A stretch of 64,000 bases of DNA from Sarcocystis neurona (taxonomy: Eukaryota > Apicomplexa > Conoidasida > Eucoccidiorida > Sarcocystidae), in assembly GCA_000727475.1 (NCBI GenBank), contig KL647300.1, forward strand, positions 1,234,833-1,298,832, in the 5' to 3' direction. The notes beneath the pieces are model-generated. The model did not search any database. It was not told the origin of the DNA and worked only from the letters and a program-made list of their open reading frames with translations. Of this stretch, positions 43,638-56,727 are shown piece by piece. Positions within the stretch are counted from its first letter, which is position 1, and each line of letters opens with the position of its first letter. The position numbers and the translations under genes are program-made.

Positions 43638-44730
43638 CTGCAGCAGAAACACACAAACGCCCGCATGCGGACCCACAGCAGCAGCAGCTTCAGAAGGAGC
43701 AGCAGCACTGCAGAAAGGGGCAGCAGCACAAGCAGCAGCAGTGGGAGACGGAAAAACGAGAACAGGGAGCTCAAATGCGCACCAGCACGAAATGCAGCAA
43801 CGGCGGGCGAAGAAGGAGGAGCATGCAGGTAGGCAGCAGCTGCAGCAGTGGTCGAAAAGTAGCAGCTGCAATTACGCACCCACCTGCAGCTGGACCGAGC
43901 TCACCACACACCCAGAGGCAGTGGCTGCAGGGACCGCAGCAACAGCAGCAGTGGCAGTGATAGCAGTGCCAACAGCAGCAGCAGCAGTGGCAGCGACACC
44001 AGAGCAACACCAGCAACAGGGAGAGCTTTTTTAGTAGGCAGACGACCTCGCCACACATGCACGGGCAACAGCAGCTGCACACAGATAGTAACCCGTTGGG
44101 CAGCAGAGAGCAGCTGCGGCGGGGAGGGGGGCTGTACGTACAGCCGCGGCAGCGGAGACACACAGTGTCTGCAACACAGCAGTGTGCAGGACACGGGGAA
44201 GCGAGGTGTCAGCACACCGCAGCAGCGGCAGCGGTCGCCCCACGAGCACGTCCAGCACCACTACGGCACCGGTAGCCCCAGCATAGCAGCAGCAGCAGCA
44301 GCACGAGGCGTGGGGTGCATACCCCGCAGCAGCAGCAGCAGCAGTGGCGCGGGGGTACAGACACTGACACTTGGTTCGAGAGCAGCGGCGACGTAGACAC
44401 CAGCAGCAGCACGCGAGGTCCCCCAGTAGGAGCCGCAGCAGCAGCAGAAAGATGCAAAGCAACGGCGCAGCAGCACGAGAGGAACGCGCGGGAGCTGCGC
44501 CGGCTTCAGCAGCAGACATGAGTACTCCCAACAGCAGCGGGGCAGGGGCCCGCAGGCGTTACGGCAGCAGCAGCAGCACGAGCGGATCTGCAGCAGGGAG
44601 AGTTGTGCAGCAGCCGGGGGAACACACCCTGCAGCAGCAGCAGCAGGAAAGCGCAGAATAAAAGAGGCGGATGGCACGAAGAAGAAAAGTGAGAAGGTAA
44701 GACAGCAGCTCAAACGCGTTTTCTGCTCAC
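43638..44730 (-). repeat. intron, CTG-rich on the sense strand
   Basis: The plus strand carries CAG arrays from 43,650 to 44,650, so the sense strand is CTG-rich up to the acceptor at 43,638. Frames on both strands are open but give only Ser/Ala/Gln (plus) or Leu/Cys (minus). Confidence 0.6.
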
Positions 44731-45189
44731 TTTTCTAAGAGGACGCAGCTCTTCAGTCCTCTTCCTTTCTTCTTCGGCCGCTGTAGTTGCCGCAGCAGCA
44801 CTGTCAGCGGCAGTCGCTCCCGCTGCCGACGATAGCGCCGCTCCTGCAGCAGGCGCCCGTCCGTCTTCGCTGGTCGCAGCTGCAGCTGCAGCAGGCGACG
44901 AGCCCCATAGCGCCTCTTTGAGTAGACGCAGATCCTCCACGGCGTCTGCGTCTTCATCGTCGGCTGCGCTGTTCGCAGTGCTGTCGGCTGCGCCGGCGCC
45001 TCGGTCGTCCACCGCCACGACCCCTTCGTCGCCCATGGTCAGGCGCCCGAACGCGGGCCTAGATCCTGCCACGGCTGCTGCGCAGACTGACGCAGCAATT
45101 TCATCGGCCAGGTCCACCTCACAACAAAGGAAGAGCGGCGTAGCAGCAGCTGCTGGTGCAGCCGGTGGAAGAGCCGGGGCCGGTTTGTC
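44731..45189 (-). CDS. giant gene, 153-codon exon
   Basis: Acceptor GGCTGCTGCATTTGCAG, phase 0: DKPAPALPPAAPAAAATPLF, then LCCEVDLADEIAASVCAAAV, FGRLTMGDEGVVAVDD, an Ala/Asp-rich stretch with DAVEDLRLLKEALWGSSP, and TEELRPLRK at donor AAA|GTGAGC. Exactly 153 codons with phase 0 at both ends and strong splice sites. No family recognised. Confidence 0.7.
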
Positions 45190-45737
45190 CTGCAAATGCA
45201 GCAGCCAAGCAGCGTCTCACACAACGTGAATCGGCAGCAGCTCTCACCGGCTCTCCCCCGCCTCTCCACGCAGCGGCCACACAGCAGCAGCAGCAGTTAC
45301 GGCCGGCCAGTATTCCCGAACGTGCGCAGCAGCACCGTGGAAGGCCTGTCGCCACTGCCGCCAACTCTTGCACGCATGCTGTAGCAGCAGCGGCAGCAGC
45401 ACCTTACCAACTTATCCTCACATAAAAACATACATATATATATACATATATATATATATATGTAGAGCCAGGCGCATCGGTTTCCTCATCAGATTAATGA
45501 TACAGACCTATTTTAAGCATGTATGCAGACACACGCATATACACATCTTTATACGCGCAGAAATCGATGTCGCGCGCGTATACGTACAGACACCAAGAGG
45601 AGGAAGAGAAGCAGCAGCAGCAGCCGAGAGACTGTCGCGCTGCAGTAGCAGCAGCAGCAGCATCGCCGCACATATTGGCGCTGCTTCCGCCAAGACGCAC
45701 CGATGCCGCGAGCTGCAGGGCGTGTCCGCGCTCTCAC
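45190..45737. other. intron with CAG (plus) block and TA tract
   Basis: The plus strand is CAG-rich at 45,280-45,400 and 45,610-45,665, with (TA)n at 45,430-45,460. No further exon seen. Confidence 0.5.
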
Positions 45738-45983
45738 TTCAGCACGCAGACACGCGCCCGTGGGCCCGCAGGTGTCCAGGTACCCGGTGCAGTAACAGCA
45801 GCAGCGACAGTGCCCTGGGCCCGTCAGCAGCAGCAGCAGCGGCACCACGGCACACAATGCAGCAGCCTTCATCGCTCCCAACAGATGCATAACACTCGCG
45901 ACCGAGACAGCGGCGGGCAAACGGCGAGACAGCAGCTCGCCATACGCCCAGGTGGCAGCGGCAGCCAACCAAGGAGACAGCAG
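45738..45983 (-). CDS. giant gene, about 82-codon exon
   Basis: The phase-0 frame reads LLSPWLAAAATWAYGELLSR, AAVSVASVMHLLGAMKAAAL, a Leu run and PTGACLRAE at donor GAA|GTGAGA. AYGELLS occurs twice, 16 residues apart, from a local duplication. The donor is strong, but the acceptor (ATATGGTGAG) is weak and the start could be up to 48 bases further in at another GAG. Confidence 0.5.
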
Positions 45984-47414
45984 CTCACCATATGCTCACA
46001 AAATGTGTGCAGTTCTTCTCGAAAGCACGCCACACCTGCCCACCCCACAACTTGTATACGTACCCACCTGTATGTATATCCTCCAATATATACATACAAA
46101 TACACATATATACACATATACGCACTACGTGCACATATATACACAGACATGTATACGTACGTACACACGTACATATTCATACGATATATACACACATATA
46201 CACATATATACACTCACTCACAGTACATATACGTGCAAAATATATGTTTATATACATATGTATCAAAAGGGAAACAGATCAGCAGAGAAGAGAGTCGTAG
46301 CGAGAATGACGTAGAGGCGCGGGCATATATGTGTACATATATATATATATATACATACATATATATATATATATATATACAGATATGCGTATATACGTTT
46401 GTGTACGCGTCTTTTAACATTGCATGTGGCAACGGGTCTACAACGGGGGCACAGAGAGTCTGACACGCAGAGAGGTACGGAAGCACGAGCAGACAAGTGC
46501 AATTGCATGCGCACGGGGTGAGAGATGCATTAGCCACGCACAGCAAATACGCAGCGTCAACATTTACCCCAAAATCCGCTCTTCTCCCTCCCACTTTTCT
46601 TCCGCCACCTCTCCCTCCGAAATCGCGTCCCCTTACGAAGTGCTGCTACACGCCTTGCTGCTGCCGCACGGCTTGCTGCTGCCACTGCTCCCCGCCATGC
46701 GGCTGTTGCTGCCACACGTCTTGATGCTACTGCTGCTGCGCTGTACGGCTGGAGGCTGCTGCTGCTGTTGCCTTGTGGTGCTGCTGTTGTTGCGACACGG
46801 CTTGCTACCGCTGCTGCTACTGTTGCGCTCTTCTGCTGCTATTCCTGCGACGCGGGTTGCTGCTGCTGCTGCCACTGGGCTGCCGGTCGTCCTGCTGCTG
46901 CGAGGCTGGTCTTGCTGCACTGCAGCCAGCGCAGGGTGCCACTGTCTGTCACCTCGCTGCGGGGCCTGCCTCTCCTGCTGATTCTGCTGCTGCTTGCCCG
47001 TTCTCCCGAGCTGCTGCGTCTCTCTCGAGAGTTTGCTGCGCCTTCTTCTCCTGGTGCTGCTCGACTCGTCCAACTGCTGCGCCCGCAGGACCCTGCTGCT
47101 CCTACCGCTGTTGCTGTGCCACACCCCACACTCTTGCCACTGCTGCTGTTCCTCCGTCTGCTTCTCTCGCCGTCACTCTGTTCCTGCTGCTGTTGTAGCG
47201 CATACCTGCATCTGTTACAGTGTTCCGCTACCCGCTGCTCTGCTTCGCTGCTCCTACGCTGCTGCCTCTGCACGTGCTAACGCCGTCCCTCTATTGCTGC
47301 TGCTGCAACTGCGGCGGACGCCGCTGTAACTGCTGCTGCCGTCACTGCCCCTGCTGTGGTTGCTGCTGCTACTGTCTCTGGCGTGGTCGCTTCTGCGCCA
47401 ACTGCATTTCTCAC
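45984..47414. other. intron or unresolved coding, 1.4 kb
   Basis: (TA)n tracts fill 46,080-46,410. From 46,630 to 47,280 the minus strand has two overlapping Ser/Arg/Gln-rich frames, and a short piece (QRRSSEAEQRVAEHCNRCR) between AGCACGTGCAG and GATGCAG|GTATGC looks like an exon but would break the phase-0 pattern. I could not resolve this stretch. Confidence 0.35.
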
Positions 47415-50133
47415 CACTTCGTCGAAGAGGTTTCCTGAGCGCGAGGACGCATTTCCTCTACGTCCATTTGGTGCTGCTGCTGTTGCAGGAGGAGGAGGCT
47501 GCCCGTTGGCTGCTCCTATGCCTGCTGCTGCACGTCCTGCAGCAGCAGCAGCACAGGAGTTCCACTGCGCTTTCAGCGTCTCCAGGAGCGACGGCAAGCG
47601 CGCAGCAAGTGTCACAGTCGACGGCAGAGCAGCCGCTACAACAGCAGAGATACTGAAGTTTCCTTTTCTGCTGCCTGCAGCAGTGCCCCCGGGCTGCTGG
47701 GCGTCGCCGGCAGCAGCCCCACCAGTTCCTACAGCACCTGCACCTGCTCCTGCGCCTGCTCCGCCTCCTGCTGTTCCTCCTGCTCCGCCTGTTGCTTTGC
47801 TGCTGCTGCTCGCCAGCGCAGCAGCTAGCTCCTGGCGAGTCACCCCGTCGCCGTAGACCGGCGGGCGCCGCGCCGCAGGCAGCAGATGAAAAGTGTGGGG
47901 CGCAGCTGGCAGCACAGCAGCAACCGTTCCGAGAGCAGTAAAGAGCAGTAACCCGGCCTGCTGCAGCATCGGCGTCGACGCGGCCGAGAAACGAATCAAA
48001 AGCCTCAGAAGATACCCCTGGGAAGCAGGGAAGCTATGGAACCAGAGGTAGACGAGGCGGCACGCCCAAGCGAGACATTGCCGCATTTCAAGGACCTGCT
48101 GCTCCTGTCCGCTGCCTTCTGCTGCTGCCAGCCACTGCTCCGTCCGCGCTGCAACGGCATGCAGCAGACTACTGCTGCCGTCGCTCTCTCCCATTCCGCC
48201 TTCACGTGCTGTGTCTTCGCCCTCGCTCTCGAGCGAGATTCCCCAGTCCTCTAGCGATGCTGCTGCTGTTGATGCTGCTGTTGCTGCTGCCGACGCCTGC
48301 CCCCCCCCCCCGGCTCCTGCTGCTGCTGCTGCAGCCTGCGCACGGCGGTGTCTCTGCTGCTGGACGGTGAGGGGAAGATGTGACGCAGCGCAGTGGCCGC
48401 CGAGCCAGTCCCCGGCAGCAAGCACCTTCGCCACCAACAGCAGCAGCAGCTGCAGCAGATCTGCGTTACGATATGCCATACATGCGACGCTGCTGCTGCT
48501 ATCTCTGCCTGCTGCTGCGCTCTCGCCTCCCCCGCCCCCACCCCCTGCTGCTCCTCCGCCGGCTGGGAACTCTCCCTCTGCTGCTGCTTCTTCCTCTTCG
48601 ACCTCCGGCTGCGTAAGGCCGTGCAGCAGATTGAAGAACAGCATGAGCAGCGCGCGTATTACCGGCAACGCTTGCTGCTGCGCATGCAGCCAGCTGTACA
48701 GACACCCCCCGCGTTGCTGCCAACTAGCCATCGTTGCCATATTCACCAGGGGAGGCTGCAGCAGCGCGACGCATCTGCAGAACGCAGACAGCAACGCCTG
48801 CTGCCCGTCGTTTGACAGCAGCAGCAACCCCACACCCGCATGCACCGGCACAAAGACATCCCCTCCCGCCCCCCTGCTGCTGCTTCGCTTCCAACTGCTG
48901 CTGCTGCAGTGGAGCGTCAGCGCCTGCTGCATCTGCAGTCCACGCGAGCTCCCGCTCCCGCCGCTCCCCCACGTCAGCTGACTCTCCCCGTTTTCTCTCT
49001 GCTGCTGTGACAATCCCGCGTCTGCTGCTGCTGCCTGCTGCTGCTTCTGCTGCTCCAGCAGCAACACGCGCTCCCCGGCCGTCAGTCCGTCCTCGTCAAA
49101 TTGCTCCTCTTTGAAACAGCCGCCACTTCCCACTTCTTCTTCTTCGTCTTCCTCCGCGCCGTCCGCCTCTCCGTCTCCTGCCGCCTCTTCCGCTGCTCCT
49201 CGCGACCCCCCCCCCGCCTCTGCCGGCTGCTGCTGCTGCTGCCTCCTCGTCATACAGTAGCACAGGCGGGCAGCGCCGCACGTACAAAGTCAGCAGCCGG
49301 CAGGCGAAAAGTGCTCCGAGCAGCCCGTCCGTAGACGGCGGCCGATCTCCCGGTAGCACCGCCCACTGACTCTCCTCTCCGGCCCCTGCTGTTGCGCTTC
49401 CTCCTGCTGCGCTTCCTGCTGCTGCTGCTGGTGTGTGGGACAGTCCCCATTGTATATCCACCAGATCGGTGCCCAGAGATCCGCTGATGCCGCCCAAAAG
49501 GACGCAGACAGCAGCACCTGCTTCGCCGTCCTTCGCTGCCGGAGCCGCTGCGCTGCCGTCGCCTGCTGCTGCTGCTGCAGCGCCGCCAGTCCCCGCGGCA
49601 GCCGCAGCGGGCAGTGCAGTGCCGCCGCCTGCAGCAGCTGAAGACGACGCAAACGCAGCAGCAGCAGCAGACTGCAGCTGCCGCAGCCTGCAAGGCGGCC
49701 GGGTAAATCGCACTGCTTCGAGCAGCTGCTTCGGCGACGGCCACGCGGCTGCTGCTCCTGCTGCACCGCGCGGAGAGGACTGCTGCGGCTGCTGTCGCGT
49801 GCCTCCGGCTCCTGAAGAAGACGAGAAAGGGAACGAAGACAAAGAAGCAGAAGAAAAGGAGGAAGACGCAGACAAAGCAAGGGCGCTACTGCTGCTCCGG
49901 AGGAACGACGCAAGCGTGCCCGTCTCGCCGTCAGAAACCGAGACAGCAGCGTCGAAGACCGAGGCAACGGCCGCCGACTCTGCTGCTGCTGCTGCTCCGA
50001 GCTGCTGGCCCTGTCCCGGCTGCTGCTGCTGCTGACGCTGCTGCGAAGGGCCGCTGCTGCCAGGAAACACCGCCCGCAGCGCTTCGTGCAGCAGTAGCAC
50101 CTTGTCTCGAAGTCGTCGATCCGCCCGCAGCAG
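47415..50133 (-). CDS. giant gene, 906-codon exon with a frame break at a poly-C run
   Basis: Acceptor TGGGGCTGCGGTGCTGCAG, phase 0: LLRADRRLRDKVLLLHEALR, then long Ala/Ser/Gln segments and GLLGALFACRLLTLYVRRCP. At the ten-C run 49,206-49,215 the frame changes and continues through an acidic tract, ERVLLLEQQKQQQ, LLSAFCRCVALLQPPLVNM, IRALLMLFFNLLHGLTQPEV, LAWACRLVYLWFHSFPASQG and LLRLLIRFSA, ending NLFDEV at GTG|GTGAGA. The length is 2,719; removing one base gives 906 codons, phase 0 at both ends. Repeated hydrophobic helix pairs argue for a HEAT/ARM-type solenoid with low-complexity insertions. Confidence 0.7.
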
Positions 50134-52183
50134 CTGCAGCACCGCAGCCCCAACAGCAACAGCAGTCGAGCAAGAAGTGCCGCGGCACCGCAGGCAAGCT
50201 CACGCGCCTTCTGTTCACCTCCATATCTTCCATGCAGATATCCTCACATATATGCATACATACTGATTACACCCCCAGCAAGGAAAATACGCATGCACGG
50301 CCGTGGGAGAGTCGGAAAGAGAGAGACACACAAGAACGTGGAGCTGGTGTACGTACACTGCGTTAAGTACACCTGCAGCTCGTGGCACGAAGATATATAC
50401 ACCCACACAAACGGAGAGAATACCGGGGAACACGCAGAAAGGGAGATACACACAGAAAGACAGAAACGAAGACAGCAGCAACACACGAGACACGCAGAAC
50501 GGCCGACGACGAAGAAGGACGCGCCTCAAGAGGCTCCCCCAAGCTACTACACCGTACGCTGTATAGATCTATACATCCATACGCGCGCTCTTCCTCTATC
50601 TATCTGTCTACATATATGCTTGTGTACACATATATAGACATATGCATATATATATATGCAGATCCACACATACACACGCGCGTACTTTCTCTCTCATATA
50701 TATATGCACATGTATATATGTATATATGTGTATAGACACGTGCAGCAGTTTATAGCGGTATAGAGACGGGCGTTGTGCCGCTGTTCGCAGAGGTAGGAGG
50801 AGATCCGCAGTCGCTCCGTTCGCTCTCACACGCAGCTGCCCCTCCCTCTCATCGCCCACACACATTCCTCTCTCTTCATAAATATATATATATGTATATA
50901 TATATATGTACATGGTTACCGGTACGCATATATATGTGGACGCACCGCGGCGGACGTATGAGTGGCGGTTTTTCGGCGTTCCTACATGCAAATTCTTGAC
51001 AAGGCGGCCCTCATTTCCATGGACATATATATACACTACATTCCCATACATATATGCCTACTCGAATTTATATGAAGTCTTCTATATATGGTATGCATAT
51101 CTATATTCATGTGCACATATGCTTCAGATAAGTACACTGTGGCGATGTCCAATTACCTGGTTTGTTTATATGTGTATTAACATGTTCATATATATATATA
51201 TTCATACGCACACATATATAGTTTATTCATACAAACAGACACACATGCACACATATATATATATATATGTATGTAGTGAAAAATGTATAAGATTGCATAT
51301 ACATGTATATTAGGAGAAGCCGAGGACGTTTCTATTCTTGGAGAAACTTCATGTGTGTACATTACAGAAGTTTATATACATCTCTCTTATGTGTCCGCGT
51401 ACATATACGTGGATACTACGTTCATACCTACACATACACACATACATATATACGTCTATTTATAGCGAGTTCACGTATATACACAAGTGATACGTTCACG
51501 TGTGTATCTAACGCGTCTATTTATAGAAGTGACGCATGCGCAATAAATACCGCGGGACGACTCGTCTGCGTAGTAGAGAAGACACGCGTGCTGCCCTTCG
51601 CACCGGCGGAGGTCAACAGCCCCGCGTCTGCACCACCCCATCGTACTACTACCAACACAAACATACCTATGCGACCATTCCTATATTCAAGCACATACAT
51701 ATGTACATATATATATGACATACATATATACATATATGCATGTGACCTGAATATATATACGTGCATGCGACATACGTACATATACGTATACATACCGCAT
51801 GCATATGCATATATATATGCACCACTCCACCAGTACATATCACTACGGTTGTATCGACGCAAACACATCTATGCCACCATTCCTATATACATACGTATAC
51901 CACATATTATATGTACATATACATACGCATATGGCGTCGATATATACGTACATATATACCACAGATATACATACACACACAACATATGTAGGTGTATATA
52001 TATATATATTTATATATATTTATATATATTTATATAACAAATGTGCACGCATACACACATGACATATATATATGTGTGTGTACGACGTGTATACATATAT
52101 ACATAAAAAGACACCTATAGATGCATAGAAACACAGAGATAGGGAAGCGAAAGCTATAGACACGGTGAGATGGGTCAGCGTAC
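50134..52183. repeat. intron, TA microsatellites
   Basis: (TA)n and TATACATA tracts run from 50,640 to 52,120 with short mixed-composition islands (50,280-50,560; 51,540-51,660). No exon supported. Confidence 0.6.
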
Positions 52184-52853
52184 CGCATGCAGATCGCAGC
52201 GCGTGGTAACTTCGACGAGAGATGCAGCGGTGCAGTCTGCTAGGGCGCCAAAATCTTCGTCCGTCCCTGCTGCTGTTGCTGCTGCTGCACTCGCAGGCGC
52301 AATCGACTTTCCTGCGGCAAGCGCAGCAGCAGGAGCAGCAGCCAGCGGTGGTGCACCTGCCGCAGCATCAGCCGCAGAGGGCTGCTGCGCTGCTCTTTCT
52401 GAACGGTCGCTGCTGCTGTGTATACCGCCCCCCCCCCCGCGCCATTGCCGCTGCCGCATCCCGCGTGGACGCTGCTGTCAACGCTACCGCTGCTCCTCCT
52501 GTTCCTGCCGCTGCTCCTGCTGCTGCTACTGCACCTTTCGCCCCTCCTCCTCCTCTGTCTCCTGCGTTGTTGCCTTCGGCTCTTCTGGCAGCTTCAGCAG
52601 CAGCTTCAGCAGCAGCAGCAGCTTCAGCGGCAGCAGCAGCCAGCGGCCGCAGGGCGCAGCAGAGTTGCCTGCCCAGGAGAAACAGCAGCACGGCGCAACT
52701 GTCCTCCTGCAGCAGCGACCACAAAACGTAGAAGCTGCTGCGCAAGGCTGCCAGCACCTCCGCCGAAGGCCCCGGCAGCTGCAGCAACCCCACACTTTGT
52801 TCGCAGTCTCGTCCCTCCCTGCTATTGCTGCCACAGACGACTTCCAGCGACTG
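52184..52853 (-). CDS. giant gene, about 223-codon exon with a frame break at a poly-C run
   Basis: The phase-0 frame after TCGGCTGTAATCGCGAAGCAG reads QSLEVVCGSNSREGRDCEQS, SAEVLAALRSSFYVLWSLLQ and EDSCAVLLFLLGRQLCCALR (helices), then Ala-rich sequence. At the eleven-C run 52,428-52,438 the frame changes and continues as an Ala-rich stretch to DFGALADCTAASLVEVTTRC and DLHA at GCG|GTACGC. Removing one base gives 223 codons. The 5' end is uncertain: the frame is open to about 53,030 with better-looking acceptors (TTGTTTGCAG at 53,005) that are not in phase 0. Confidence 0.55.
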
Positions 52854-55329
52854 CTGCTTCGCGATTACAGCCGATGAAGCAACTGCGCCAGAATCGACAG
52901 CCCCAGGAACCGCACGGGGACGCGAAAACGAAGGAGGAGTAGCAGGAGAACGGGGAGGAGAAAGAGCAGCAGCAGCAGCAGGAGCTGCCGCGAGAGCCAC
53001 GAGGTCTGCAAACAAGTGCACCAGGTGCCTGCGGCGGAATCAGCAGCAGCACAGCACCGGCAGCGTGAGGGCAACAGCAACCGCGCAAACGCAGCCACAC
53101 CCGCGGCAGCAGCCGAAAAACAGCAGCAGCAGAAAAACAGCAGCAGCAACACAGCAGCAGCGGAGGGCGCGGCCGATGCAGCGGCAACGAAGCCGAGGAT
53201 GTCACGGCGACCGCGCAAACAAACAGCAGCAGCAGCAGAAGCTGCAGCAGCAGGCAGAGCGACAGGAAACCCAAGCAAAAACGACACCCGACGCAGCCGC
53301 ATACTCCCAGCAGAGAAAAGAAAGCGCAACACACGACCGCCCAAAACCGGCGCCGGTCTCCTCTGTCATACAGAGATAACGTCATCTACACATACACGTA
53401 TGCATGTATAGACGCCCGTTTATATGTATATACATATACAGAGAGGGAGGTAGATAAATATACACAACTCCGCGGTGGGCCTTGATACGTGTACGTCCAC
53501 AAAAGCATGCGTAGAAGCTCGTGAGTATATATATATATATATATACGTATAGTACGTGGCTGGAACAAAAAATCATTTCGTGTACCTCCACCGATGCATG
53601 CGTAATAGCCCGTATGTACGTACACATACACATATATGGACGAGAAATTTCTCTGTATACATCCCCGAATGCACGCGTAATTGCCCGTATATGGATATAT
53701 ATATGTGTATATATATATATGTGTATATATATATGTATATATATATATGTAGGTACATGGGCGCACGAAACGAAGTCATGAGTGTCGGCATCTGCGCCCG
53801 TATCTGAGCATATGTGTATATATGTGTACGTGGCTGGACAGTATTATACCGGCGAGTGCATGCATAAAAGCCTGTGTGTACGTGAGCGTCTTATATATAT
53901 ATATATGTACATGGCGGCACGTGTAGAAGTCCCTACATATAAATACAAACACATCCATATGCATGCGTATCAATCAAAACAGGCGTATACGTACATACAT
54001 ACATTTACGCGTCAAGGTCTTCATACAGCTGCACATATATATATATGTACATATGTATCTACGTGTGTATATATTCCCCTTATAAAGATATATATATATG
54101 TATGGGTAGGAGAAAAGTGAACCTTCAATCTCGCCAAGTTCTGGCAGAGAGACACGTTTGCTCTGCTAAGGAAGGGGGATATATCTCCACCGGCGTGGAC
54201 GGCGTGCTGCTGCCTTGCCGGCAGACGGACGACCCCTGCTGATAAAGAATATGGACGTGTGCTACAATACAACATGTGTCATGTAAAGCAGATACATATA
54301 TATACTCCCCTGCGTACACACACATATGCAGAAAAACACAGTACTCTATACCTGCGCCTAGATATATATATATGTGCACAGGAAACACAGACGTTGATCC
54401 ATACATATATATATATGGAAGGATATACGCACATGCATATATGCGAGTACGTGCATATATATACGTATGTATTTGAATGAAACACGCATATATTCAATCT
54501 ATACACATACATTTATATACATATACACATACATATACATATATACGTACATACGTATACGTACATACATATACGTACATACGGACATGTGTACATATAT
54601 ATACATATACACATATATATACTTAGTTCCCGGTGCAGACACATACACATACATACAAATACATACACACAAAGATGTAGAAACAAATATATATACACTC
54701 ATACAGACATATGCATGCACGCGTAGATATTTGACTACAAAGCCACGTGCGTGACATGTATTTATATGTACATACATAACCTATACTGAGAGGTCCAACC
54801 GCGCCTACACACCCACATATATATATATATATGTATAGATTATATACATATATGTACATGCATATATTAGATATGTATATATATATATGGATGAATGGAT
54901 GCCCAGTACGTATATATAGATATGCATACGTATAGATTAATAGTAGCACGTAGCATATGTGCATGTATGTGTCACTCTCTCTATATGTATATGTGAATGG
55001 ATGTAGAAGTGTATATATATGTATGTATACACGAATGTCAAATGTGCATCTATATATATGAATGAACACACATATCCAGTATATATATATGCTGCTACGT
55101 ATATAAACGTCCACTGTGTCTATATATATATATGCATACACATATATAAATATCAGCTATATATATATGAATGGATGTAAAGGCCCACTACGTGTACACA
55201 TATATATATGTATGTATGTATGTGATATGCATGCGTATACACGTGATTGAATATAGTTGTCCAGTTCGAAAGATAAAGAGACGGTAAGAAGAGAAAAAAA
55301 GAGACGCGACACCACGCGGGGCCTTACAC
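52854..55329. repeat. intron with CAG (plus) block and TA microsatellites
   Basis: 53,040-53,330 is CAG-rich on the plus strand. 53,390-55,260 is largely (TA)n and TATACATA. A GC-richer island at 54,120-54,240 holds no exon I can bound. Part of 52,854-53,028 may be coding (see the neighbouring exon). Confidence 0.5.
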
Positions 55330-56727
55330 GAAGGCACTTTTGAGGACGAAGATCGCAGCAAGGGCATGTCTCCCAGCAGGTAGACGTGCAAGTGCTTCAA
55401 GTGCCTGCAGGACTTCTACATCAACTTCTTCGACTGCAAGTGCCTCCTCTGCTGCTGCTGATGAAACGTCTGCTTCGCCCTCCGCTTCGTCTTCCTCTTC
55501 CGCTTCTTCGTCTTCTTCTTCTCCCTTCTGCAGCAGCAACTGCGCATCCTCCGCACGTCGGCCGTCCCTGCGTCCGCTCTTGCTGCGGTTCCTGCTGCTG
55601 CTGCTGCGAAGCCGGGTGCGGAGGAAGCGTTCGACCAGCAACACGGCCAGCAGCTGGACGCGCGCTGCAGTGCTGGCCTGCAGCAGGGCTGCTGCCGTCG
55701 CTGCTGTCGCTTCTCCGGAGTCAAGCACGCCTTCTGCTGCTGCAATCTCCCCCGGAGTCAGCAGCCGGTAGAAGTCCATCGGTCCTGCTGCTGCTTCGAT
55801 AGTCACTCGCGACGCCAGCCGCTGCTGGACGCGCTTTGCTGCAGCGCAGTACGCTGCCACTGCTGCTGCTGCTCCTGCCCCTCCTCGCACAGAGGACGAC
55901 GAAGAGGCAGCGGCAGCTGCTGCTGCAAAGGCAATAAGGTCACTGCTGTCCCACGAGAACGAACCTGCTGCACCAGCAGCAGCGTCCGGCGTCGACGCAT
56001 GCGCAGCTGCCGCAGGAGCACCCACGGCCGCCGTCCCCGCAACGTGTGGGCTGCCGGCGCCACCCCACACGCCGCCGATCTGCTGCCGCTGCTGCTGTTG
56101 CAGAGGAGAAAGCCAGGGACGCGCTGGAAGGTGGGGAAGCAGCAGGTGGCGCTGCAGCCGTTCGGCTAGTCCTATCTGTGTCAGTGAGCAGTTGAGAGAC
56201 AAAGAGGCAGCAGCTGGCTTCCGCACTTCTCCGCCAAAAATACGGCTGCCACGTGTAGACAGACGGCTCCTGCTGCTGCTGTGATTGTCGAAGCTGCGCG
56301 TGGTGCAGCTGCTGCTCTTGCTGCTGGCGAGGCTGGCGTGCTCCGGGCGTCTGCTGTTGCTGCTGCAGTTGTTGAGAGACGGCGAGCTCGAGCAGCGCGA
56401 GAGCAGCAGACTGCAGCAGCAATCCAGCGCATGCAGCAGCGCGTGCGTTGCTTGTGGGGTTGCCCACAGCAGCAGCGCGCCGTTGGTGCAGCGCAACAGC
56501 AGCAACAACGGAGCCCGCAGCAGCGAGAGGAGGCGCAGATCCGCAGCGGCAGCCGCCGGTTGCAGCCGCATTCGGGTGTACAGACACCGCGCGAGGAACG
56601 CCAGAGCCGGCAGCAGCAAACGCGCCCGCGCGTAAATACACAGATACAAAGGGACTGTGGCGTGACACGCTGTCGGCAGCGCCGCTGCTCCCCACGGCCG
56701 ACAGGCAAACGGCCAGGCAAGTTCTAC
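55330..56727 (-). CDS. giant gene, 466-codon exon
   Basis: Acceptor GGCATGTGGCGGTGCAG, phase 0: VELAWPFACRPWGAAALPTA, LLLPALAFLARCLYTRMRLQ, LLSLLRAPLLLLLRCTNGAL (helical, Leu-rich), a Ser-rich loop, LAERLQRHLLLPHLPARPW, Ala-rich sequence, AAAGPMDFYRLLTPGEIAAA, an acidic tract, and EVLQALEALARLPAGRHALA ending KSAF. The exon ends at TTC|GTGTAA in phase 0 or at GT|GTAAGG two bases later; a TAA follows in frame, so this could also be the end of a separate gene. Exactly 466 codons in phase 0. Confidence 0.65.
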
